A DNA stretch of 64,000 nucleotides from DASUBN01 sp964584665 (GCA_964584665.1 CAZPAO010000006.1:55223-119222), one strand, 5' to 3'; positions 8,633 through 17,731 are shown, counted from the stretch's first letter. The notes: generated from the sequence alone by a model not told the origin. Numbers and translations are program-made.

Positions 8633-10072
8633 ATGAAGAGCAAGTTCTTTCTTTCAGGGATGATGTTGTTGTCGGCCGCCTTGCTGCAGGGATGCGGCGG
8701 TGGCGCCGACGCGGTGCCGGGCGTGAGCCTCGGCTCCACGCCGCCCACCCTGGGTTCCTCGGGTGGCAGCACCTCCGGTGCGGCCCCGACCATCACCTAC
8801 ACCGGTTTCGCGGTGGTGCAAGACAAGGGCACCTACAGCGCCAAGGTGGTGGTGTTCTTCAGCGAGGACATGGATGAGTCCAGCATCAACGAGCAGACCA
8901 TCCTGGTGCGCGATGCGGGCGGCAAGCTGGTCCAGGGCAGCGTGCTCTACATCGGCGTCACCGGCGTGTTCACCCCCAACGAACGCTTCGAGGCGGACAG
9001 CAACTACACCGCCGAGATCACCACCGGCGTGCGCAGCCTGGAAGGCATCAACCTGGCCAAGGACCGCAACTGGAAGTTCACGACCCCCAGCCCTTCCGAC
9101 CTCACGGGTGTGGTGGTGGCGGTGTCCTCCAACTCGCCGGCCGCCTACTCGACCGACGTGCCCCTCAGCACCGGCCTCAACGTGACCTTCGCCCAGGTGA
9201 TGGATCCGGCGAGCATCAACAAGTCTACCTTCACGCTGGTGAGTCCCGCCGGCGACCCGATCCCGGGCGAGGTGCACTATACTGGCCTCACCGCGACCTT
9301 CATGCCCAAGGTGCAACTGGCTCCCAACACCAGCTACCGCGCCATGATCAGCGCCAGTGTGAAGAGCCTGGGCGGCATCTCCATGGATACCGACCATCGC
9401 TGGACGTTCACCACCGGCACCGCCCCGGGCGCGGTCCCGCAGATGCTGATGAATTCCCCCGCCGACGGTGACACCGGCGTGGCCCGCGACAGCTCCGTAG
9501 TGGCCTACTTCAACGAGGCCATGGATACCCAGAGCGTCAACACTGCCACCTTCAGCGTGAGTGACGACAACGGCCAGCCCATCGACGGCACCGTCACCTA
9601 CGCCGGCGACAGCGCCGTGTTCACCCCGGACACGGCCCTGCAGCCCCAGGCGGTGTATACGGTGCACGTGAGCGGCATGCTCGCCGCCGACGGCACCGCC
9701 ATGCAGGACGACTACCAGTGGAGCTTCACCACCGGCAGCTTCAGTGGCGGCCTGGCCCCCACCGTGGTGTTCTCGGATCCGGCCCCCAACGCCAGCCACG
9801 TCTCGCGCAGCGGCAACATCAGCATCGCCTTCAGCGAGGCGCTGGACCCGGCCACCGTCAGCACCCGCACCATCACGGTGACGGACGCGGACGGCAACGC
9901 CGCCGCTGGCAGCGTGAACTACGCGGGTAACGCGGTGATCTTCACCCCCTCGAGCCCGCTCATCCCCGGCACCGTCTACACGGTGACCGTGACCTCGGGC
10001 ATCAAGGACCTGCAGGGCCACGCCTTCCAGGGCGACTACTCCTGGCAGTTCGTGACCGTGAACCTGATGTGA
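8633..10072 (+). CDS. Ig-like (Big_5-type) repeat lipoprotein, four repeats
   Basis: 479 residues with a lipoprotein signal (LLQGC, then GGGADAVPG linker). Four Ig-like repeats end in NWKF, HRWTF, DYQWSF and DYSWQF and carry the F(S/A/N)(E/Q).(M/L)D motif. It is clearly a paralogue of the preceding gene: the last two repeats of each begin with nearly the same text (SDPAP...VSRS). Probably surface-exposed and outer-membrane anchored. Own ribosome site (CAGGGAGTGGAGTC), so independent translation. Function unknown beyond the fold. Confidence 0.85.
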   Translation: MKSKFFLSGMMLLSAALLQGCGGGADAVPGVSLGSTPPTLGSSGGSTSGAAPTITYTGFAVVQDKGTYSAKVVVFFSEDMDESSINEQTILVRDAGGKLVQGSVLYIGVTGVFTPNERFEADSNYTAEITTGVRSLEGINLAKDRNWKFTTPSPSDLTGVVVAVSSNSPAAYSTDVPLSTGLNVTFAQVMDPASINKSTFTLVSPAGDPIPGEVHYTGLTATFMPKVQLAPNTSYRAMISASVKSLGGISMDTDHRWTFTTGTAPGAVPQMLMNSPADGDTGVARDSSVVAYFNEAMDTQSVNTATFSVSDDNGQPIDGTVTYAGDSAVFTPDTALQPQAVYTVHVSGMLAADGTAMQDDYQWSFTTGSFSGGLAPTVVFSDPAPNASHVSRSGNISIAFSEALDPATVSTRTITVTDADGNAAAGSVNYAGNAVIFTPSSPLIPGTVYTVTVTSGIKDLQGHAFQGDYSWQFVTVNLM

Positions 10073-10078
10073 CGACAG

Positions 10079-10100
10079 GGGCGCCCAAGGACGGGCGCCC
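10079..10100 (+). terminator. Hairpin after the second Ig-repeat lipoprotein gene
   Basis: GGGCGCCC at 10079-10086 repeats at 10093-10100 and, being self-complementary, forms an 8-bp stem with a 6-base loop just past the stop codon. No U tract follows. Confidence 0.4.
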
Positions 10101-10243
10101 GCAACAGATGGAAGACGGACCGGCCGGATAGGGAAGCATGGCCGGGACCCAAGGCGGCGGCGAGACAGGGAGTCTCCCGCCGCCTTTCACTGTCCGGGAT
10201 GTGGACTAGAATTAACCCTCAATACCCATCCCGGAGAGGGTCC

Positions 10244-10744
10244 ATGGCCGTCAAGCGTCCGAAGAAGAAAGCCGCCCCGGCGAAGAAGAGCAAGACCGCC
10301 AAGCCCAAGCCCCGCACCAAAGTGAAACCGGTGCCGGCCGGCTACCACACGGTCACCTCCTATCTGTTCGTGCCCGGTGCCCGGCGCCTCATCGAGTTCC
10401 TCAAGGCCTCCTTCGGCGCCAAGCAGATCTCCTGCCACCAGGGACCGGACGGTGCGGTCACCTACGCGCTGCTCAAGATCGGCGACTCCATGGTCATGCT
10501 CTCGGAACCCCGCGATCCCTGGAAGCCCATGCCTTGTGGCATCTACCTCTATGTGAAGGACACCGACGCCGCCTATGCGGCGGCCATGCGCGCGGGCGGC
10601 ATCAGCCTCATGGAGCCTTCCGACCAGTTCTACGGCGACCGCAACGCCGGCGTACAGGACCCCTGCGGCAACCAGTGGTGGATCGCCACCCACGTGGAGG
10701 ACGTCCCGCCCAAGGAGCTGGAACGCCGCATGCAGGCGATGTGA
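10244..10744 (+). CDS. VOC (glyoxalase/PhnB-like) family protein with Lys-rich tail
   Basis: 166 residues from the ATG at 10244, which has GGAGAGGG 4 bases upstream. Residues 1-28 form a Lys/Ala/Pro tail resembling histone H1-like C-terminal tails. Then comes a vicinal-oxygen-chelate domain of the PhnB type (YLFVPGARRLIEFLKASFGA, GDSMVMLSEPR, YGDRNAGVQDPCGNQWWIATH). Catalytic function is not assignable for this subgroup. Probably co-transcribed with the DoxX gene 39 bases downstream. Confidence 0.8.
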   Translation: MAVKRPKKKAAPAKKSKTAKPKPRTKVKPVPAGYHTVTSYLFVPGARRLIEFLKASFGAKQISCHQGPDGAVTYALLKIGDSMVMLSEPRDPWKPMPCGIYLYVKDTDAAYAAAMRAGGISLMEPSDQFYGDRNAGVQDPCGNQWWIATHVEDVPPKELERRMQAM

Positions 10745-10783
10745 GCGCCTATACTCAGCCTTCACCCCCACGAGGAGTCGTCC

Positions 10784-11179
10784 ATGGTCAAGTTCACGCT
10801 CTTGGACAGATGGTCCCCGCAGATACTCAGCCTGCTGCGCTTCGTCGCCGGCTTCTGCTTCCTCTGGCACGGCAGCGCCAAGCTCCTCGGCTACCCGCCC
10901 GGCATGGAAGGCGTGCAGCTGATGTCGCTCATGGGCCTGGCCGGCATCCTCGAACTCGTGGGCGGGGCGCTGGTCTGCATCGGCCTCTTCACCAAGCCGG
11001 TGGCCTTCATCCTCTCGGGTGAGATGGCCTTCGCCTACTTCATGGCCCATGCACCCCACGGCTGGCTGCCCGCCATGAACGGCGGCGACGCGGCGGTGCT
11101 GTACTGCTTCACGTTCCTGTATCTCGCGGCGGCAGGAGGCGGACCGATCTCCGCGGACGCCATGCTGCGCAAGAGCTGA
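10784..11179 (+). CDS. DoxX family membrane protein
   Basis: 131 residues with four predicted transmembrane helices and the DoxX hallmark LRFVAGFCFLWHGSAKLLG near the N-terminus. The helix with LVGGALVCIGLFTKPVAF is typical of the family. DoxX-like proteins are inner-membrane proteins loosely linked to quinone or thiol redox chemistry; the specific role here is unknown. GAGGAG lies 7-12 bases before the ATG. Confidence 0.85.
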   Translation: MVKFTLLDRWSPQILSLLRFVAGFCFLWHGSAKLLGYPPGMEGVQLMSLMGLAGILELVGGALVCIGLFTKPVAFILSGEMAFAYFMAHAPHGWLPAMNGGDAAVLYCFTFLYLAAAGGGPISADAMLRKS

Positions 11180-11186
11180 AAGACCT

Positions 11187-11212
11187 CCCCGCGGGCCGCC
11201 AGGCCCGCGGGG
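11187..11212. terminator. GC-rich hairpin between convergent genes
   Basis: Perfect 11-bp stem (11187-11197 with 11202-11212, loop GCCA) placed between the ends of the DoxX gene and the DinB-fold gene. Minus-strand flank has a short T run (TCTTT). Likely a shared terminator. Confidence 0.55.
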
Positions 11213-11227
11213 ATGCTGGGCGGGCGC

Positions 11228-11740
11228 CTAGCGCGCCGCCAGGGAGAGGGAGGGTTTCGCGGCGCGTGCGGGCTCGCGCAGCACGCAGAGCAGATCGTCC
11301 AGTTCCTGCAGATGTCCCCGGTCGTGTTCCACCCACAGTTCCAGCAAGCGGTCGAGGCTCACCTCGCCCACGCCTTCCATGTGCCCGCTGCGCCCGAGGT
11401 CCAGCTCGGTCACGCTGCGCAACCGCTGCAGGTTGCCGCGGCGCGAGATGAGGAACGTCTCGAGAGCCGGCGCGAAGGCCTGCCGGTCATAGCCGCGTTC
11501 CCGGGCCAGCGCGGTCCCGTCCAGGTCCGTCAACCGGGGCTGCTCGGTCTCCAACAGCAGCCGCAGGCGGCGCGCATAGCCTTCCACCTCGATGTCCCGC
11601 AGATGACAGACGCTCTCCAGCACGGAGAAGACATCCGTCCGGGGCTTGAAGCGCAACTGCGCCTCGCTCAGGCCCACCACCCGCTCCTCCACTGCCGCCG
11701 GCATGGCCCGCAGTGCCGCGATCGCTTCCTCAAGTCTCAT
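11228..11740 (-). CDS. DinB-fold (YfiT/DinB superfamily) protein
   Basis: 170 residues from the ATG at 11740, chosen because it overlaps the end of the upstream exporter gene by 11 bases and gives the standard N-terminus of the family. The four-helix DinB fold is indicated by SVLESVCHLRDIEVEGYARR and LLELWVEHDRGHLQELDDL, which provide the spaced metal-binding His residues. Family members are metal-dependent thiol transferases or unknown enzymes; not related to DNA polymerase IV. Probably last gene of a short operon with the DMT exporter. Confidence 0.75.
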   Translation of the reverse strand: MRLEEAIAALRAMPAAVEERVVGLSEAQLRFKPRTDVFSVLESVCHLRDIEVEGYARRLRLLLETEQPRLTDLDGTALARERGYDRQAFAPALETFLISRRGNLQRLRSVTELDLGRSGHMEGVGEVSLDRLLELWVEHDRGHLQELDDLLCVLREPARAAKPSLSLAAR

Positions 11741-12653
11741 TGGGCACCTCCACCACCAGCCGCCGTCTCCAGGCCGGTAGCTTGACCGCCGGCATCGTCG
11801 CCAACACCACGCCGCCAATGGCCACCACGCCACCCACCACCGTGAGCCAGGCGGGGATCTCACCCAGCCAGAAGTAGGCGATCACGCAGCCCATGAGCGG
11901 CTGCAGGTAGAGGAAGCTCGCCACCCGCGAGGCCGGCGCCCGCGACAGGGCGAAGGACCAGCACACGAAACCCACCACCGTCGGGAACAGCGCGAGATAC
12001 AGCACCGAACCGAGCTGCGGCCAGGGCGTAGCCATGAGCTTCGCCGGCAGCGCGGTGCCGAAGGGGAGGAACAGGACCGTCGCCACGAACATGCTGGCGG
12101 CGGTGAAGCCGAGCGCATCGGTGCGCGCGAGCAGCGGCTTCTGGAACACGAAGTTGGCGCTGCTGCACAGCACCGCCACGAACACCAGGAACGCCAGGGG
12201 CTCGAAGTGGATGCTGTGGCCGCGGCCCAAGGTCACCATCAAGGTGCCGGCGAAGGCGATGGCGAGGCCCACCGCTGCGCGGGGGCTGATGTGCTCCTTG
12301 AGCCTGAGCATCGCCAGCACCGCGGTCACGCTCGGCACGGTGGAGATGACCACCGCCGCCGCGCCCGCCGAGAGACGCGTCATGGAGTAGCCGAGGGTCA
12401 GCTGATAGAAGACGTGGCCGACGAGCGCGAGCAGCACCAGCGCGCCCCAGTCCTGCCGGGGCGGAAGCTTGATCCTGCCCATTGCCACAGGCACCGCCAG
12501 CACCAGCGAGGCGATGGCGAAGCGCATGAGTGCGATCTCACCCGGCGTGAACACCTGCAACCCGTAGGAGATGGCGGCATAGGACGAGGACCAGAGCACC
12601 AGCGTGAGGCCCGCGGCCCAGTAGGCCAGGTTCGTGTTCTTGGACAGGTTCAT
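11730..12653 (-). CDS. EamA-type drug/metabolite transporter (DMT) permease
   Basis: 307 residues, ten transmembrane helices in two EamA halves (VLWSSSYAAISYGL...FTPGEIALMRFAIASL; second half from LLARTDALGFTAASMF). Start at 12653, where ATGA overlaps the stop of the preceding small gene, indicating translational coupling. DMT proteins export amino acids, metabolites or drugs from the inner membrane. Overlaps the DinB-fold gene downstream. Confidence 0.88.
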   Translation of the reverse strand: MNLSKNTNLAYWAAGLTLVLWSSSYAAISYGLQVFTPGEIALMRFAIASLVLAVPVAMGRIKLPPRQDWGALVLLALVGHVFYQLTLGYSMTRLSAGAAAVVISTVPSVTAVLAMLRLKEHISPRAAVGLAIAFAGTLMVTLGRGHSIHFEPLAFLVFVAVLCSSANFVFQKPLLARTDALGFTAASMFVATVLFLPFGTALPAKLMATPWPQLGSVLYLALFPTVVGFVCWSFALSRAPASRVASFLYLQPLMGCVIAYFWLGEIPAWLTVVGGVVAIGGVVLATMPAVKLPAWRRRLVVEVPNET

Positions 12654-12820
12654 GCGGCGCAACTCCCCTGAGGCATCTTCTTGAGGGCGGCCGGGGCCGC
12701 GGCTTTCGCCCGCTTCTTCTGCGACACACGCCACAGCGTGAACCAGGCACCGACGCCAGGCTGCTGGCCGAGGGTGATGAAGAACTGCACGCGTTCGGCT
12801 TCGTCTCTCGGGATCTGCAT
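12650..12820 (-). CDS. Small conserved-looking protein, 56 residues
   Basis: Begins MQIPRDEAERVQFFITLGQ and ends in a Lys/Ala-rich basic tail. The ATG at 12820 has an excellent ribosome site (GAGGAGA, 6 bases away), and its stop overlaps the exporter ATG (ATGA), which supports real translation. An in-frame ATG at 12895, directly after the LysE gene stop, would give 81 residues but has a poorer ribosome site. Function not recognised; the gene sits in a run with LysE and the DMT exporter. Confidence 0.55.
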   Translation of the reverse strand: MQIPRDEAERVQFFITLGQQPGVGAWFTLWRVSQKKRAKAAAPAALKKMPQGSCAA

Positions 12821-12900
12821 GGCCGTCTCCTCAGTGTGACCGTCAGCCGGCAGCATGGACGCCGACAGGGAAAAGTTCTGGCTGTTTTCGGACATGTGAC

Positions 12901-13533
12901 CTAACGCCGCGATTCGCGCAGCATGCCGAGGGCGAGTGCGGCCAGCACCGTGCCCATGAACCAGCGCTGCATGCGCAACCAGAGCGGGTTCTCGGCCAGG
13001 AAGCGCGAGATGGCACCGGCCGCGATGGCCACGGAACCGTTCGCCGCCGTGCTCAGGAAGATGTGGATGCCCCCGAGCACCATGGCCTGGGTCAGCACGC
13101 TGCCGCGCTGCGGGTCGATGAACTGCGGCAAGAGCGCGAGATACAGCATCGCGGCCTTGGGGTTCAAGAGGTTGGTCATGAAACCCATGGCGATGAGCCG
13201 GCGCGTGCTGTGCACCGGCAACGGGCGCGCCTCGAACGGTGAGCGCCCGCCGGGCTTGAGCACGCCCCAGGCGAGGTACAGGAGATAGAGCGCGCCGGCG
13301 ATGCGCAGCGCGTCGTAAGCGAAGGGCACCGCCAGCATGATGGCGGTGATGCCGAAGGCCGCGAACAGCATGTAGACCAGGAAACCGGCCAGCACGCCCA
13401 CCAGCGAGACCAGACCCGCCGCGGCGCCCTGGCTCAGGGAGCGCGACAGGATGTAGATCATGTTCGGCCCCGGCGTGATGGCAAGGCCGAACGCGAGCAG
13501 CGTGAAGGCACTCAGGGCAGCGAAGCTTGGCAT
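12901..13533 (-). CDS. LysE/RhtB-family amino-acid exporter
   Basis: 210 residues with about six transmembrane helices and the LysE signature ITPGPNMIYILSRSLSQG at residues 19-36. Exports amino acids or related metabolites across the inner membrane. It is divergent from a MocR-type regulator gene only about 130 bases away, an arrangement in which the regulator commonly controls the exporter. Confidence 0.88.
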   Translation of the reverse strand: MPSFAALSAFTLLAFGLAITPGPNMIYILSRSLSQGAAAGLVSLVGVLAGFLVYMLFAAFGITAIMLAVPFAYDALRIAGALYLLYLAWGVLKPGGRSPFEARPLPVHSTRRLIAMGFMTNLLNPKAAMLYLALLPQFIDPQRGSVLTQAMVLGGIHIFLSTAANGSVAIAAGAISRFLAENPLWLRMQRWFMGTVLAALALGMLRESRR

Positions 13534-13578
13534 CGATGCATCCCCGCAGGTTTACGCGGGCATCATCATCGCTTTTAT

Positions 13579-13600
13579 CTGGTATACTTTTAAGTGCCAG
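13579..13600. promoter_or_regulatory. Promoter/operator candidate between LysE and MocR genes
   Basis: CTGG-N14-CCAG inverted repeat encloses an extended -10-like element (TGGTATACT, TATACT at 13583-13588) for the regulator gene. A second TGG-N5-CCA lies at 13612-13622. MocR regulators usually bind paired repeats in such divergent regions; this assignment is inferred. Confidence 0.45.
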
Positions 13601-13661
13601 TTTCAACATTTTGGCTAGACCAGAAACCCCGCTCCCCGCGGGCCTCTGGGAGGGAACCGAC

Positions 13662-15155
13662 ATGCTCGACCTGGTCCTCACCGTCCCCCAGGACTCCCGT
13701 CCCGGTTACCTGCGCATCGCCGAGGCCCTGCGCGTGGCCATCCAGGCGGGCCAGGCCAAGCCCGGCGAGAAACTCCCTTCCAGCCGCGTGCTGGCGGAGA
13801 TGCTGGGCGTGCACCGCCACACCGTCACCGCGGCCATGGACGAACTCGTGGCGGAAGGCTGGCTGGAATCCGGCGAGCGGCGCGCACATCGCGTCTGCGA
13901 GGTGCTGCCCTCGGAGTTCTTCAGCCCCAAGGGCGCCGGCAAGAAGACGTCCGTGTTCGAGCGCAAGTTCAAGTGGCGCCTCGCGCGCCACAGCAACACC
14001 TACATCTGCGGGCTCGCCGATACCCGCGGCTACACCCACGTGTTCCAGGGCGGCCAGCCGGACCTCAGGCTGTTCCCCTACGACGAGTTCCGCACCTACG
14101 TGGCGGAGACCATGCGCCGCGCTCCGGCCGCCCTCGGCGGCTACGGCGATCCCGCCGGCCATGCCGGCTTCATCGCGCGCCTGGAGGAATACCTGCGCCG
14201 CATGCGCGCCATCACCGGGCGGCGCATCGTCGTCACCCACGGCGCCCAGGAAGCCATCTTCCTGATCTCGCAGCTGCTGGTGGTGCCGGGCGACAAGGTG
14301 GCGGTGGAAGTGCCGGGCTACTCCGCCGCCTGGGACGCCATCCGCGCCGCCGGCGGCGAACCGGTGCCCATCAAGGTGGACGCCAACGGCATGGACCCGG
14401 ACGCGCTGGAGGCGGCCATCGGCAAGCACCGCATCCGGCTCATCTATCTCACGCCGCACCACCAGTACCCCACCACGGTCACGCTGCCCGCGGCCCGGCG
14501 CATGCGCATCTACGAACTCGCCAGCCGCCACCAGATCCCCATCGTGGAGGACGACTACGACCACGAGTTCCATTTCCGGTCGCAACCCATCGCGCCCATG
14601 GCCAGCAACGATCCCTGCGGCCTCATCATCTACATCTCGACGCTCTCGAAGGTGATGTTCCCCTCCGCGCGCATCGGCTTCATGGCGCTGCCGGAGGAAC
14701 TCTACGCGCCGCTCGCGCGCCAGCGCGCCATCGTAACGCGCCAGAACAGCATGTTCATGCAGGATGCGGTGGCGCGCTGGATGGAGGACGGCGGCTTCGA
14801 GCGGCACCTGAAGCGCATGCGCCGGGTCTACCAGGAGAGGCGCGATGCCTTGGTGGATGCCCTGGAGGCGGGCCGGGCCCGCGGCCTCAACCTGGACTGG
14901 ACAGTGCCGGACGGCGGCATGGCGCTCTGGTTCGACTGCGGCGTGGACAGCGATGCGGCCCTGGCCCGGGCCGCCGAGAGCGGCGTGTTCGTAGCCTCGG
15001 AATCCGAGTTCCACCTGCCGCCGGTGCCGGCGCTCACGCACCTGCGCTTGGGCTATGCCAGCCAGACCCCGGAGGAGATCGGCGCAGGCATGGAACTCCT
15101 GCTGGGCGCCATCGGCGAGCTGCAACGCGCCCCCAAGCGCCGCAAGGCGGGCTGA
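13662..15155 (+). CDS. MocR-type (GntR-aminotransferase) transcription regulator
   Basis: 497 residues from the ATG at 13662 (GGGAGGG upstream). N-terminal GntR winged helix (about 10-80, LPSSRVLAEMLGVHRHTV) joined to a fold-type I aminotransferase domain with PLP-binding residues: HGAQEA near 193, N-equivalent region LTPHHQYPT, VEDDYDHEF (about 295-303) and the Schiff-base Lys K330 in STLSKVMFPSARIGF. MocR proteins sense amino-acid or vitamin B6 compounds through PLP. Divergent LysE exporter is the obvious target; the thioesterase-like gene follows 5 bases downstream. Confidence 0.88.
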   Translation: MLDLVLTVPQDSRPGYLRIAEALRVAIQAGQAKPGEKLPSSRVLAEMLGVHRHTVTAAMDELVAEGWLESGERRAHRVCEVLPSEFFSPKGAGKKTSVFERKFKWRLARHSNTYICGLADTRGYTHVFQGGQPDLRLFPYDEFRTYVAETMRRAPAALGGYGDPAGHAGFIARLEEYLRRMRAITGRRIVVTHGAQEAIFLISQLLVVPGDKVAVEVPGYSAAWDAIRAAGGEPVPIKVDANGMDPDALEAAIGKHRIRLIYLTPHHQYPTTVTLPAARRMRIYELASRHQIPIVEDDYDHEFHFRSQPIAPMASNDPCGLIIYISTLSKVMFPSARIGFMALPEELYAPLARQRAIVTRQNSMFMQDAVARWMEDGGFERHLKRMRRVYQERRDALVDALEAGRARGLNLDWTVPDGGMALWFDCGVDSDAALARAAESGVFVASESEFHLPPVPALTHLRLGYASQTPEEIGAGMELLLGAIGELQRAPKRRKAG

Positions 15156-15160
15156 TACCG

Positions 15161-15622
15161 ATGCGCATCAAAGCCAGCACCCTGCGGCGCGTCATGAACT
15201 TCTGGCCGCCGTTCCTGTTCTCAGGCATCAGCCTGACGCGGGTGGACGAGGACTACCGCGTGGCGGAGGTCCAGCTCAAGCGCCACTGGTACAACCAGAA
15301 CTACGTCGGCACCCACTTCGGCGGCAGCCTGTTCGCCATGACCGATGCCTGCTACATGGTCATGCTGCTGCAGGTGCTGGGCAAGGGCTATTACGTCTGG
15401 GACCGGCGCGCCGCCATCGACTATCTCAAGCCTGGGCGCGGCACCGTGAAGGCACGCTTCGAGATCACCGACGCGCGGCTGCAGGAGATACTGGACAACA
15501 CCGCCTCCGGCGAGAAATACCTGCCGGAGTTCACGGTGGACATCACGGACGCGGAAGGCGACGTGGTGGCGCGGGTGGTGAAGACGCTCTATATAAAGAA
15601 GAAACCCGTTAAGCCCGCTTGA
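15161..15622 (+). CDS. Hotdog-fold (DUF4442-like) thioesterase-family protein
   Basis: 153 residues from the ATG at 15161, 5 bases after the regulator stop, so an operon partner. Contains HFGGSLFAMTDACYMVML, the characteristic hotdog helix of the DUF4442/PaaI-like group, and a C-terminal KTLYIKKKP strand. Probably a cytoplasmic acyl-CoA thioesterase-like protein; substrate unknown. Converges on and overlaps the FAD protein gene by 14 bases. Confidence 0.78.
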   Translation: MRIKASTLRRVMNFWPPFLFSGISLTRVDEDYRVAEVQLKRHWYNQNYVGTHFGGSLFAMTDACYMVMLLQVLGKGYYVWDRRAAIDYLKPGRGTVKARFEITDARLQEILDNTASGEKYLPEFTVDITDAEGDVVARVVKTLYIKKKPVKPA

Positions 15623-16997
15623 GCGTCGCGGCGAGCTTGTCCGCGAGCTTCAGGGCCGCGACCCTGAGTTCCGGCACCGCCGTGCACTCCCAGTCCCGGG
15701 CCTTCAGCAGGGGGCCGGTGTAGAAGAGAGCGCTGGAAACCCGGCCGGCCTTGTCCAGCAGCCCGCCCTCCTTGTCCACCTGCACGCCCAGGCCCAGGGC
15801 ATCCGCCTGCATCAGGCCTTGGTCCAGCAAGGAGCGGATGAAGGGATCGCCGGAGCGTTCCACCGCGCCCTTGGGTCCGGTGCAGTTGATGACCGTGCCC
15901 ACCTCGAAGGTCTCGCCCGCCGCTCCGTGCCGCGGCCGCCACAGCACCCGCACGCTGTCGCCCTCCGGCGCCAGTGCCCGCAGGTACCCCGCCCGCAAGC
16001 TAAGCCGGCCCTCCTTGATGAGCCGTTGCAGCCTGGCATGGGCCACCGGCGCAGTGCGGTGCCGATGACTGTCCCAATAAGGTTGCAGGTGCCGCAGGAA
16101 GCGGCGCCGCTCGCTGAGATCCAGCCGCTGCCAGAGTTCCGCGGTGAAGGGCCGGATGGCGCCGATGACGTCGCGCCAATCGATGCCGCTCGCCTCCAGT
16201 TCCGCCGCGCAGAACCTGATCGCCCGTGACCAGCGGCGCACCTTCGGCTCGCCCTGGCGCAGCATGTCCATGACCACGCTCGGCTCGAGCGGTCCGCCGT
16301 GGTGGGTGCGGTGTTCCTGGGGCAGGAGCCCGCGGCGTGAGAGCGCATGCATGGGCTGCGTGTAGCCGCGCCGGTCCAATTCGAGCGCCACATCCATCAT
16401 GGTGAGGCCGGTGCCGATGAGCAGCACGGGACGCTTCGCATCCACCCGCTCCAGCGCGCCGGGCGCCCAGGGGTCGCGGATGTAGCGCGCATCGGAATAG
16501 AACCCCATGTCCGGCAAGCGCGGATCGCCGGGCGGATAGTTGCCGCTGGCCACCACCACCCGCTCTGCTTCGAGCATGCCGCCATCCGCGAGCTTCAATT
16601 GGATCCGCCCGTCGGGCATCGGCAGCACTTCCTTGGCTTCCGCCGTGAGCGCCACGAAGCGCGCATGACGTGCGCCCACCACCGCCTCTTCCAGGCGCGT
16701 GGCGAGATACTCGCCGTAGAGGCTGCGGGGCATGAAGCTGCCGCCGGTGGCTTCCGGGACCCGCGACCTGGCGAAGCGCAGGAAGTCCTCTTCGTCGTCC
16801 GGGAACAGGCTCATGCGTCCCGCCGGCACATTGAGGAGATGGGTGGGCGAATGGGTGCCGTAGGCCACGCCGCGGCCCAGCTCCGGATGGCGGCTGATGA
16901 GCGTCACCGTGAGCGGCAGGTCGCCGTGGCGCCGCAGGAGCTGTATGACCGTGGCCGCGCCGCTGAAACCGGCGCCCACCACTGCGATGCGTTGCAT
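15609..16997 (-). CDS. FAD/NAD(P)-binding oxidoreductase (NAD_binding_9 type)
   Basis: 462 residues. N-terminal dinucleotide motif VGAGFSGAAT (residues 7-16), then HLLNVPAGRMSLFPDDEEDF, typical of the FAD-NAD(P)-binding family with PF13454. A second nucleotide site is GTGLTMMD near residue 190, and VINCTGP near 370 is the flavoprotein ATG-like motif. Resembles proteins annotated as hydroxyacylglutathione or siderophore-type monooxygenase-like FAD proteins; reaction unknown. Single gene with its own 5' region. Confidence 0.8.
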   Translation of the reverse strand: MQRIAVVGAGFSGAATVIQLLRRHGDLPLTVTLISRHPELGRGVAYGTHSPTHLLNVPAGRMSLFPDDEEDFLRFARSRVPEATGGSFMPRSLYGEYLATRLEEAVVGARHARFVALTAEAKEVLPMPDGRIQLKLADGGMLEAERVVVASGNYPPGDPRLPDMGFYSDARYIRDPWAPGALERVDAKRPVLLIGTGLTMMDVALELDRRGYTQPMHALSRRGLLPQEHRTHHGGPLEPSVVMDMLRQGEPKVRRWSRAIRFCAAELEASGIDWRDVIGAIRPFTAELWQRLDLSERRRFLRHLQPYWDSHRHRTAPVAHARLQRLIKEGRLSLRAGYLRALAPEGDSVRVLWRPRHGAAGETFEVGTVINCTGPKGAVERSGDPFIRSLLDQGLMQADALGLGVQVDKEGGLLDKAGRVSSALFYTGPLLKARDWECTAVPELRVAALKLADKLAATLKRA

Positions 16998-17133
16998 GAT
17001 CGGTTCTCCCCTTCCTATTCCTTAGAAGTATGCAGGCAGCGTGCCAGGCAGCAGGGCCAATGGTTTCAAGGGCTTAGGAAGCAGCGCTCGGTAGGTTCGT
17101 CAAATACCAAGGATTTCCGTCAAATGTGACGGG

Positions 17134-17159
17134 CAAAAAAAGCCCCGCTCGCGCGGGGC
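17134..17159 (-). terminator. Intrinsic terminator of the GlsB/YeaQ-like gene
   Basis: Stem of 7 bp (17142-17148 with 17153-17159, loop TCGC), followed on the minus strand by a run of seven T residues. It lies about 85 bases past the stop of the YeaQ-like gene. Confidence 0.85.
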
Positions 17160-17241
17160 CGGGTCTTCTCAGGGTAGCTCTTGCCGCGCCGCCGGCATCC
17201 GGTCCGGCTCTGTCGCCATCCCTGGCGCAGGCGGTGGGGCT

Positions 17242-17496
17242 TCAAGCCTTCTTTATCAGCCCGACGATGAACAGCAGGATCACCGCGCCGATGAAGGCCA
17301 CGAACAGCGTGCCCAACAGACCCCAGAAAGCGATGCCTAAAGCACTGAACAGGAAGCCGCCGATGATGGCGCCGACGATGCCGATGACGATGTTGCCGAT
17401 GAGACCGAAGCCGCGGCCCTTCATCACCAGCCCCGCGAGCCAGCCGGCGATGGCGCCGACGATGAGCATCCAGAGCAGTGCGGTGAGAGTGATCAT
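17242..17496 (-). CDS. GlsB/YeaQ/YmgE-family stress-associated membrane protein
   Basis: 84 residues, three transmembrane helices, very Gly/Ile-rich (GAIAGWLAGLVMKGRGFGLIGN), the hallmark of the transglycosylase-associated protein family. Start at 17496 gives the standard N-terminus (MITLTALLWMLIVGAIAG). Members are inner-membrane proteins induced by stress. Followed by a strong terminator, so monocistronic. Confidence 0.9.
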   Translation of the reverse strand: MITLTALLWMLIVGAIAGWLAGLVMKGRGFGLIGNIVIGIVGAIIGGFLFSALGIAFWGLLGTLFVAFIGAVILLFIVGLIKKA

Positions 17497-17701
17497 GGTC
17501 TTTATTGCCCTCTTCTTATTGCGACGGCTCTCAGGGACCCCCGTCGTTGACACCACGTTAGACGCGTCGTCCAAGCGACACTGCGCCGCAGGTCACAGTA
17601 CCGGGGTATTCCGCGGGGGGATTTGACCGATATCGGGGTGCTTGTGACTGGAGTCACAGGGCCGCAGTTGCTGACCGGGGACCTGCGCTTTTTGCCCCTG
17701 T

Positions 17702-17731
17702 TTGACAGAGGTAAATAATATACTGTATATA
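17702..17731 (+). promoter_or_regulatory. dinB promoter
   Basis: A consensus -35 TTGACA at 17702-17707 is followed after 18 bases by TATATA at 17726-17731. The -10 element lies inside the SOS box, so LexA binding would block the promoter. Confidence 0.65.

Noticed and set aside
7345..10021. Long minus-strand open frames opposite both Ig-repeat lipoproteins
   Set aside because: Gly/His/Val/Arg-rich translations without domains; antisense shadows of repeat-coding DNA.
13590..15125. 511-codon minus-strand frame opposite the MocR gene
   Set aside because: No protein features; the plus strand has clear GntR and aminotransferase motifs.
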